64,000 bases of DNA from Dichetophora obliterata (lineage: Eukaryota > Arthropoda > Insecta > Diptera > Sciomyzidae): contig OY986439.1 of the NCBI GenBank assembly GCA_963920525.1, forward strand, positions 35,198,319 to 35,262,318, written 5' to 3'. The notes beneath the pieces were generated by a model. It worked only from the letters and a program-made list of their open reading frames with translations, did no database searches and was not told the DNA's origin. This document shows, piece by piece, positions 10,016 through 18,091 of the stretch (position 1 is the stretch's first letter; every line of letters begins with the position of its first letter). Both the position numbers and the translations under genes were made by a program.

Positions 10016-10026
10016 CAAAATTTTTA
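10016..10026 (+). repeat. Target site duplication, left copy
   Basis: CAAAATTTTTA, identical to 10654-10664 and directly abutting the terminal inverted repeat of the 627-bp element. A duplication of 9-11 bp is typical of Mutator-like elements. Confidence 0.7.
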
Positions 10027-10653
10027 GCTCAGTGAATAAAGGCCTAACGCACTAATGCCTAATTTTTCAAAATGAAAGAATGCCTAAACAAGAACGCCTA
10101 AGAAGAAAGTGAAAGAACGTCTAACTTTAAAAATGAAGGAAAGCAAATTTTAAAAATGAAAGAAAGTCTAAATTGTTAGGGTTTCTTTCATTATGAATTA
10201 TTGTTTTTATAATTTTAAAAACTAATAATTTTCCCTTTTACATAATTTTTACAAGATAGTGTATGCATTTTGTAAAAGGGAAAATCAATTGCTTTTATAA
10301 TTTTAAAAACTAATGATTTTCCCTTTTACAGAATGTTTACAAGATAGTGTATGCATTTTGTAAAAGGGAAAATTAATACCATTATTTTAACATTTTGTAA
10401 AAGGGAACTTACCTTTCGTAACCAATCAAAAATGAATAAATATCTAATTAGGCGTTTTTTCATTTTTGATTCTTAGGCTTTCTTTCATTATGAAAAATCA
10501 CCTAACAATTTTAATGAAGGAATGCCTAAAATATTAGACATTCTTTCATAATGAACAACCGCCTAATTCCTATATAATTTTTTGTTGCAATTTTTAGGCA
10601 TTATTTCATTTTTTTTTTTAGGCGTTAGTTCGTTAGGCCTTTATTCACTGAGC
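10027..10653. mobile_element. 627-bp MITE with 11-bp target duplication (Mutator-like candidate)
   Basis: GCTCAGTGAATAAAGGCCTA at the left end is matched perfectly in inverse orientation at the right end, and the pairing continues to about 36 bp with two mismatches. The exact 11-bp direct repeat CAAAATTTTTA flanks it on both sides. The interior has many scattered AATGAAAGAATGCCTAA-type motifs in both orientations and two tandem hairpin units. There is no coding capacity. The duplication length points to the Mutator superfamily, and a Mutator-like transposase fragment lies 1.5 kb away, but no shared terminal sequence links the two. Confidence 0.8.
10204..10377 (+). repeat. Two tandem 88-bp hairpin units inside the 627-bp element
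   Basis: The unit starting TTTATAATTTTAAAAACTAA recurs 88 bp later (10204 and 10292). Each unit contains an inverted pair, TTTTCCCTTTTACA and TGTAAAAGGGAAAA, about 30 bp apart. A third half unit (TTTTGTAAAAGGGAA) follows near 10390. Confidence 0.75.
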
Positions 10654-10664
10654 CAAAATTTTTA
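10654..10664 (+). repeat. Target site duplication, right copy
   Basis: CAAAATTTTTA, the partner of 10016-10026, directly adjoining the right terminal inverted repeat (CACTGAGC) of the 627-bp element. Confidence 0.7.
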
Positions 10665-10759
10665 TCAAATATAACTTTTATTCTCATTAATTAAGTCTAC
10701 AATATTTGTTTGTTTTATTTTAAATTTATTAAATACTGCTAGACCAATTCTATTTATTG

Positions 10760-10930
10760 CTACATTTTTTTATTATCCAATAACTATTTCATTAGGCAAA
10801 TCAGAATTCTTTCTTTTTATTCAGCTAATGAAATATCTAAAAATCGTTCTCTGCAGCAGCAACCAAATACCAGCTACAGCAAAATCACAACAAAAATGTC
10901 CAGCTGGAAACAAAATAAATTCGGCAATCA
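10760..10930 (+). repeat. Interspersed repeat family R1, copy 3 (diverged)
   Basis: Matches the reverse complement of 3025-3185: GCTAATGAAATATCTAAAAA, then ATGTCCAGCTGGAAACAAA and AAATTCGGCAA. It includes sequence corresponding to the block missing from copy 2. Divergence is higher than between copies 1 and 2. Small open frames here are not supported as genes. Confidence 0.55.
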
Positions 10931-11640
10931 TGCACATGCAAATAAGAAGCTGTAAAATTTTATTTTCATCCATAAAATTTGCAATATTACTTCAGATGTT
11001 CAAAGCACACGCATCTGAGGTATTTTAAGCACATTAAAAAATACCGATCTTTTTGCTCCCTTGTGCACGCAGCCAAAATGATCAAAATATAGAAAACAAA
11101 ATGTAAGCAAACTCGCACTTTTGAAGGGGTATAAAATAAATGTCCCATCAAAATACCCTGTTCTGTCGATGGATGGCTAATATCGGCGAGCAAAAAATAA
11201 CGAGCGACGAGTGAAATCTCTTATAGATATATACTCGTTGATGAACTAAAACAGCTATATGAACAAACTAGTTCATTAAACTCAACTGAACTAAAAAGAG
11301 CGATATTTTTAGTGAACTAAAATGCCCAAGCCTAAACGAGACTCCTCAACATTTCTCCAACAACTCCATCAACAAGGGAGTATTCCTGGTTGGAAGGCTG
11401 TTTTTGGACCTTTTTTGAAAAACTTCTCATTTGAAAACGCAAAGAGTTGTTTAAATTCTGTGTTTGTATTGTATTAAGAACATATTAAATTTAATAAAAA
11501 ATTGTTTCTTTGTGCGAGGGCTGTTCAAAAAGTTGTCGGCCTTCAAAGTTGGGCATCGAAAAAAAGGTATGCTGGTTGCGGCCCAAATAACTCGACTTCG
11601 GATCATCTGAAATGAAAAAAGTAAACGGTGATAGATTAAA
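10931..11640. other. Non-coding interval, unassigned
   Basis: No gene was recognised. GGGGTATAAAATAA near 11128 resembles a TATA element, but no transcript-like sequence follows. The segment around 11520-11600 (GTTCAAAAAGTTGTCGGCC) may belong to the 3' flank of the Mutator-like element. Confidence 0.4.
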
Positions 11641-11649
11641 TACAGATGT

Positions 11650-12045
11650 CATTCTAATCCCTACCTCAATCATCATTTTACGATCATTTTTTACGAAATG
11701 GCGGTCATTGAAAAATAAAAAACCTATTTTGGGTCTTTTCTTTGTAGTTTAGTGTAAAAATAATAGTAAAAAATTGTTTAAAATTGTGATTGAGGTAGAG
11801 ACCAGAAAAGTGACAATTTTGCGTTGATTGCGTTTTGTTTCATAAAAATCGGTTCAAAACTACGGGCGCCATCTGGGCCGTAAGCTCGAAAAAGGTGGTT
11901 TCGAGGCAAACGCGTTTAAGTTTGAAGTTATTTTTTTGCATCAAAAAAAATTGAAATGAAAAATTTTAGCATGGAGTTTTAGAAATTTGACAATTTTGCG
12001 TCGACTGCACTTGGTTTCATCAAAATCAGTTTAGTAGAACCGGAG
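11650..12045. repeat. Direct and inverted repeats downstream of the Mutator-like pseudogene
   Basis: CCTACCTCAATCATCATTTTA (20-nt core, near 11661) is partly matched in inverse orientation at TGATTGAGGTAGAGACC (about 11788). In addition, a block of about 50 bp beginning GACAATTTTGCGT occurs directly at about 11811 and 11989, 178 bp apart, with about a quarter of positions changed. Position and repeat structure suggest the 3' non-coding part of the Mutator-like transposon, but its outer end was not found. Confidence 0.45.
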
Positions 12046-12136
12046 AAGTGACTTCAAAGTTCAAATACGTGATTTTGAAAAAACTCAAAGAAAATTTTAG
12101 GCAATAAAACATTTTTTTTTTAAATACTTACATATC

Positions 12137-13100
12137 TCAATCTGCAACGCCAGCCCCATGCAAAACTCCTTCCTCTTTTTCAAAAAATGAGAACTAAGTG
12201 GCTTTTTGTGCTCTTTGGCCAGTTCTACCTTCTTTTGCTGCGGCCAGAGCTCTGGCTTCGGACCTTTTCAAACGTTATTCGTTCCGAGACATGGCGAAAT
12301 CATATGTAACGTTGCCAATCGGGATGTCCATTAGGTTCATTATTTGAAGTATTGGCAAAGAACCTTCGTTAAATATGACAGTTGCAATATAATTGGCAAT
12401 CTCAATAGTGCGTGCGCCGGTGTGCTTATGCTTCGGTGCGAATGACCACAGCACTGCGTTGAAAGATTCGTTGCTGTTTTGAGTTTCGTAGCCAAGGCAT
12501 CTCTTCAACAAATCATCGGCTGACAGTGATTTGTAAGTAGGTTTGATTGCTTCCTGGACTCTCTGATTTAGTAGTGCATACGTATGCTTGAAGCTGTCGA
12601 TTGTCCCTTCTGCTACCGTTTTTATCCAGGCGCACCAGCTCGACGCACCGGTTGGACAGTTCTGGTGCTGTGGAGCTTCATCAGTCGAGATTTTGTGCAA
12701 AAACGTTGCCCAAACAGCCTTCTTCATGTCAGCAACTGACTCTGGATGACGACGAATAGCGAGGCCATAATATGTTGTTAGTTCAGAGATAACTTTATCT
12801 GTGAAATTCCCTGCACCCTTGTCGCCAATGCCTCTGTTCTCTTTTTTGGCCTTGCAGAGTCTGGTGCCCATTCTTTTTTGCACGTGTGATATACATTCTT
12901 TTTTTTTCGACGATTGGGTCGCCATCGTACGGATCGTCGTCTATAATAGCTTTGAATGTTTTTGAGTCGCCATCGCCGATATACTTGCAGTATTTTACTC
13001 CATGCTTTTGGACTTATATGGCGAACATTTCCTTTATCGCATCCACCTCCATCTTCCCAGAGCTTCCTTAATGGTTGGCACGGCATTCCTCTTCGTGGAA
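12137..13100 (-). pseudogene. Mutator-like (MULE) transposase, C-terminal fragment, frameshifted
   Basis: Minus-strand translation shows the conserved core of the arthropod Mutator-type transposase domain: GKMEVDAIKEMF, GVKYCKYIGDGDSKTFKAI, HVQKRMGTRL, YYGLAIRR, CPTGASSWCAW and LGYETQNSNESFNA, then a charged tail (RSEARALAAAKEG) that ends at a TGA at 12139. An intact element would cut and paste its own DNA. This copy is dead: TAA at 13068-13070 and 13014-13016, one extra A (a run of nine T on the plus strand, 12899-12907) that shifts the frame between VEKK and ECISH, TAA at 12275-12277 and TAG at 12194-12196. The upstream part is missing because the sequence switches at 13100 to large repeat copy B. 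An ATG at 12925 gives a 216-codon open stretch, but its first residues are in the wrong frame and it is not a genuine start. Confidence 0.88.
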
Positions 13101-14321
13101 GATTTATCATAAATCCACACAAAAGCTTTATGAGAGTCAACGAGCGAATTTAAAGCTTTTGAGAGCGAGAGAATAAGTAAGCGACAATGTGAGCAAATGT
13201 GAGTATAATATTGAAAAGCAATATAAATGATATGTAAAGATTTAATGCACGAAGCATCTGAATAAACGATGTAGCTGCCAACAAAATGTAGCAGAATTTT
13301 ATTAGGTTTTACTTAAAAAATGTAGGCAATTTTTTTACTAAACTACCCTACGAGCATTATATAAAGTTATTATATTTTTTTTGCATTATCTCTTATCTTT
13401 TTGTTATATAATTTCAAGAATATAATATCATAAAGATGACTTAATCTGGGTATACTTTGTGTGTTGACTTGGTTTTTTTTGCCGTTTTGCCACATGATAT
13501 TTTTAGTATTATATTATTGTAATTGCGATTCCATCAGTTGAAGCTTAGCCGCGAATAATGTTGTAAGCAATATATTTTAAGTTGTTTTTTTGCGAAAATT
13601 TTTTTTATTTAACTACTTGTATATACATATTTTAATATATTATTGCAAATACATGCTTTACTATATGAAAAGTACTCAGAAATGCAATTTTCAATTGTTC
13701 TTATTTATACAACAAAAACATTTTTTTAATAATTTTTTTAGTAAAAATTCAATATGTTGGACCGGTTTTGAAAAGAAAATAAAGGATATATTCACTGACC
13801 TAACGCTACAGTTGAAACTATTTTTGTAAAGTGCTTTTATTAAAACTTTGATTAAAAAAATTTTAATTAAATATATTTAAAAATAGCGAATATATTTGCA
13901 TCGAAAATCAAGGTTTTGGTTTTCATGCCGTTTTTCTCATTATTCTAAATTCTAAAGATATGTGAATGTTTTTGGTATTAAAATTACTGAAATTTTTTAA
14001 ATTTAATTTGTAAAAAATTTTTTTCAAGAAAGATTTTCAATATCAAAATTTACGTAAGTGAAAATGGATGGAATGAGCGTGATCAAAACTAAGTATGTAA
14101 CAATCTAATCTAGGATGCACACAGTATGTGTACTTAAATTGAGCGAAGTTCGTTAAGCCATTTAGATTTGTATAAATGTCAATTAAATAAACATACCAGA
14201 AAATAAGTTTTATTAATATAGACTTTGTGTTAAATTGTGTGAGTATTACAGAACGAATGCAATTCGTAAAGAATTCAATTTTCAAAGATTTTTCGATTTT
14301 TTTAAGTTTTGAAAAATTTGT

Positions 14322-15422
14322 CCCCAGTTATGATCCTATAACTTCAAAAGTATTTTTTCATATTAAAAAATTTATACATGTTTTCAAATTAGACGTTTAT
14401 ATCTTTCATTTAAGCTGTCATTTGTATTGATCTTATGTTTTTTGTATAAATTTTCCAAATACTACATTTGTGAAAGAGTTTAAAAAATATGGTTAATACT
14501 CAAAATTACCTCCTATACAGGCCAAATATACGATATCTGATAGCTTTATAATTATATTTGGCAAAGCCTCAGAATTCGGTATTCGACCATAATTTAAACG
14601 TTTCACTGATAACATTTTATGGGCGTTAGGCAAGAGGGCGTGACCCCTCACACACAACTGAAATTTTGGATATTGAACAGCTTTGGAGTTATAGGTGGCC
14701 GCACATCCTCGGAATTCGGTACTCGACCACAATTTACTCGTGTCGTTTCACTGCTAGCATGTTATGGGCGTTTGGCAACGGGGGCGTGGTAGCAAAACAC
14801 AGTGTCTCAGCTAGTTATTTATAGAAGCGCGAAGATTTCGTTGTTTTGTTTTGATTGCGTTATTTCTGTTATTTTACTCATTTCAAAGAGTTAACAGTAT
14901 TGCAAATCCTATTATAACGTAAAATTGCGGTTTAGGGATTTTTAAATTTAGCTAAAAACGCTAAGAACATTGTTTGTAAACAAAATCTTAAGGTTGATAT
15001 GTGATAATTGGGTTTTTAAAGTCTGAAGAATTTGTTTAGTACGAACTCACCACGTCCACTTTGATGGAGGTAATTTTGAGTATTTTTACTAAAACCGAAA
15101 TACGTAAATATCCAACCTGCTACAATGATACTTTTTACCTTAATATTTTCGTTGAAATATTTTTTTAACAACAAAGTAAAAATAAATCCAAAATATATAT
15201 CGAAGTCATATTTTTGCACACTTTAATATGGGAGAAATGTTAAATAAACGCTATATTTTAAACTCTTTCACAAATGTAGTATTCAGAAAATGTCGACAAA
15301 AATCGTACAAATAATCGTATAAACAATAGCTTTAATAAAAGGTATAAATGTCTCATTTGTAAATATTTATAAATCTTGTAAAATAAATTAATACTTTTTG
15401 ATTTATAGGATCATAAGTGGGG
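14322..15422. mobile_element. Palindromic (long inverted-repeat) element inside copy B, long form
   Basis: The left end CCCCAGTTATGATCCTATAA pairs with the right end (TATAGGATCATAAGTGGGG). The arms pair with gaps over about 170 bp, including the perfect internal segment TACTACATTTGTGAAAGAGT near 14460 with its complement near 15263. A further inverted pair, AATACTCAAAATTACCTCC (about 14495) and its complement (about 15066), lies inside. The middle has no convincing reading frame. The short form at 1282-1589 lacks about 790 bp of the centre. Confidence 0.75.
14570..14788 (+). repeat. Imperfect direct duplication in the centre of the palindromic element
   Basis: A block of about 75 bp starting GAATTCGGTATTCGACCA and ending in TTATGGGCGTTAGGCAAGAG occurs at 14570-14642 and again, diverged, at 14710-14788. 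An antisense 79-codon frame overlaps it but has no recognisable domain. Confidence 0.55.
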
Positions 15423-16349
15423 ATATTATTTTTAAAAACTCAAAAAAGTCGAAAATTCTTCTAAAAAAAATTCAAACCAACTTGGAAAAGTCTTAATGAT
15501 TTCTATTATCTAGAAAAAATACTTTATCGAACTAGCAATGTCGTTTTCATCGCGCAAACTTTTTTATCAAATTGTTTACTACTGTTATTAATATGTTATT
15601 CACTTTTAAATAAAAAATACAATGAATAAAACATTTTGTTATTCACTACTATTTTATGAATAAAATGTTCGCTATTAATTTTTTTATTAATTTTTTATTC
15701 ATTATTATTTTTTTATTCATTATTAATTTTTTATTCATTATAAATTTCGTATTCATTTCTAAGTTTTCATTCACTTTTGAATAATAACTAAAATGAAAAA
15801 ATCTTGTTATTCACTTTTGAATAATGAACTAAACTAATAATAAATAAAAAATTAATAATGACTGTAACATTAATAATGAATAACACATGAATAGGCAATG
15901 AATCAAGAAATAATAATGCACAAAAAATTAGTTATTGAAAAATTTGAAATTATTTTTGAATTGCATTCGTTGTAAATGGCATTCATATAAATAAAAAAAT
16001 AATTAATTATTCTGAATAACGAAAAAAATAATTGAAATTAATTACTAAGCAATTTTTTATATATCAATGAGAATTAAAAATTTTATTTATAAACAATTTT
16101 GAATTCATTGGATGGATTTGTATGTCGTTATTCAGATTTCCTTAAGATTCTGAATGTATATGCAGATTTTACTGCTCTGGCTGATTCAATCAAAAATAGT
16201 CAATATTAAGAGAAAGCAGTGAATAAGAAAATCGGCTTCGCACAAAATAAGGAAATCATCATGAAAATAATGCAAACAAACAAAAACATTTGTTGCTGTC
16301 AAGCAGAGATCACAATTGCTTGGTTCCAACAACAACAATGGAAAAAACA

Positions 16350-16357
16350 ATTACAAC
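16350..16357 (+). repeat. Target site duplication, left copy (8 bp)
   Basis: ATTACAAC, matched by TTTACAAC at 16573-16580 (7 of 8). Copy A has the single equivalent ATTATAAC with no insertion. Confidence 0.65.
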
Positions 16358-16572
16358 CATGGGAGAATTAGAGAAGGTATATGCATTTCAGACTGCGCTC
16401 TCTTTCTCATAGCCAGAATTGTCAAACTCAAGCATTCTGCTATTCTTGCCTATTTTCGCTTTCTTATCGCATTCTCATCGTTTTCAGATTTTGTATGAGC
16501 TGTCAACTTCGTTTTGACAGTTGCGGCAGTCTCCCTCTCCAAAATGCATATACCTTCTCTAATTCTGCCATG
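16358..16572. mobile_element. 215-bp MITE with 31-bp inverted repeats and near-perfect 8-bp target duplication
   Basis: The left end CATGGGAGAATTAGAGAAGG and the right end, read inverted, CATGGCAGAATTAGAGAAGG continue to pair through TATATGCATTT with one mismatch in 31. The equivalent place in copy A is uninterrupted, proving insertion after the two large copies separated. The interior holds a hairpin, CTGTCAA with TTTGACAG, near 16500-16523. An 8-bp duplication is typical of hAT-type elements; the terminal bases do not give independent support. Two short open frames across it are artefacts. Confidence 0.8.
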
Positions 16573-16798
16573 TTTACAACATAAAATTTCACGCCTCCGC
16601 TAGCTATGAGAAACCATGCAGTGGTGATCTATGCTGTGAAGCATTGTGGAGTGACGAGAGAAAGAGCATTTCAGAGAGAATGTGCATGCAAACGTTGGAA
16701 ACTTTTCTCTCAAGAAAGCTTTTTCATCGCGCTCACAAAAGCTTACGTATTGATCTGAAAAATATTTGTTACTTTTTGTATATATTTGTGAATATTTG

Positions 16799-17480
16799 TT
16801 TTGACTTTTTTTGCATATTCACAAAAGAGGAAATATTGCAACTCATTTTAAAAAAAACTGAACGATTTTTTTGTCATGAAACTTTTTGGGGTCACAGCTA
16901 ACATAGTTAGGTAGTGTGTTTATACATTTTCGTTGATGGTTTTTTTGTTTCTTAAGATCTGTGAAACTAGCAGTTTTGACTTTTTTTGCATATTCACAAA
17001 AGAGGAAATCTTGCAACTCATTTTAAAAAAAACTGAACGATTTTTTTGTCATGAAACTTTTTGAGGTCAAAGTTAACATAGTTAGGTAGTGTGTTTATAC
17101 ATTTTCGTCGTAGTTTTTTTGTTTCTTAAGATCTGTGAAACTAGCAGTTTTGACTTTTTTGCATATTCACAAAAGAGGAAATCTTGCTACTCATTTTAAA
17201 AAAACTGAACGATTTTTTTGTCATGAAACTTTGTGAGGTCAAAGTTAACATAGTTAGGTAGTGTGTTTATACATTTTCGTCGATGGTTTTTTTGTTTCTT
17301 AAGATCTGTGAAACTAGCAGTTTTGACTTTTTTTGCATATTCACAAAAGAGGAAATCTTGCAACTCATTTTAAAAAAACTGAACGATTTTTTTGTCATGA
17401 AACTTTTTGAGGTCAAAGTTAACATAGTTAGGTAGTGTGTTTATACATTTTCGTCGATGGTTTTTTTGTTTCTTAAGATT
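16799..17480 (+). repeat. Four-copy tandem repeat, about 174-bp unit
   Basis: Units begin TTTTGACTTTTTT at 16799, 16974, 17148 and 17321 (spacings 175, 174 and 173). The last copy is cut short after TTTCTTAAGAT. The copies are nearly identical apart from a few substitutions and homopolymer changes; for example the first has GGGGTCACAGC where the others have GAGGTCAAAGT. It directly follows repeat copy B and sits about 600 bp from the start of the 534-bp array. Confidence 0.92.
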
Positions 17481-18091
17481 GTGTTGCTTTTAGCTTTAAA
17501 TCTTATTCAATCAGTGGTTCTATCTTATGTCTAATATTTTTATATCTATGCAATTTTTTAGCATTTCTTTTAAATATTTTAAAATACTATTTAATAACAT
17601 TTGAGTAGAGTATTTATATTTATATAAATAATTGCAGAAAGTCGGTATATCGTCGCTGCTCCTACAAAAATGGATATGTGATTTTTGTACATTTTTTATT
17701 GCATATTTTTTTTAATGTTCATGTATCTGCATTTGCCTTGTTTTTAGATTTTTTTTTTGTTTAGAAGTGATCAAAACAGTTACGTGGTCGCAGTTGTTGA
17801 AATGCTCTAGTGAAAAGTTGCTGAAATACACAAAACCCTTTTTTTAGGCACAGCGACAATATGTAGATTAGTCTTATCTCAATTTCGTTGCTAATGAAGA
17901 AAATAGTACAAAAAAAATAAAAGAGCTTTTAAAAAGCTTTTTAGTTATTTATGTATTTTTTCTGTTAAGATTCCTATTACAGAGATTTGTTGCGAAAAGA
18001 TGTTGTTAACATAATTATGTTGCTAACATACCTCTGTTAAGTTTTTTTTCGCCAGATGCTGCATTTCGCCGGATGCTAACTTCACACAAGT
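17481..18091. other. AT-rich spacer between the two tandem arrays
   Basis: No gene or recognised repeat. Short motifs recur near its end (GTTAACATAATTATGTTGCT and CGCCAGATGCTG or CGCCGGATGCTA). The spacer ends at CACACAAGT, a few bases that resemble a piece of the satellite itself (CACAAGACTG), a possible trace of the event that founded or cut the array. Confidence 0.5.

Larger units (their letters stand above)
13101..16777 (+). mobile_element. Large non-coding interspersed repeat, copy B
   Basis: Colinear with 20-2699. It begins GATTTATCATAAATCCACA directly against Mutator-like coding sequence and ends at ACTTTTT just before a tandem repeat. Its subterminal inverted repeats are slightly diverged (TAAAGCTTTTGAGAGCG at 13151 versus the complement at 16729). 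The extra length relative to copy A, about 1 kb, is explained by a longer central palindromic element (14322-15422) and a 215-bp insertion (16358-16572). No credible gene is present; the small open frames in it are AT-rich noise. The missing upstream half of the transposase is not found on the far side, so this is not a simple insertion into an otherwise intact element. Confidence 0.8.

Noticed and set aside
11128..11141. TATA-like sequence GGGGTATAAAATAA as a promoter
   Set aside because: No supported gene follows on either strand, and such matches are expected often in DNA this AT-rich.
14493..14732. 79-codon minus-strand open frame in the palindromic element
   Set aside because: It overlaps an internal direct duplication and shows no domain or conservation between the two repeat halves.
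13590..16901. Small open frames in repeat copy B and the 174-bp tandem repeat (13590, 14043, 14227, 15016, 16316, 16381, 16644)
   Set aside because: They are not preserved in copy A or between tandem units, they are AT-rich and without domains, and two run across a MITE insertion.
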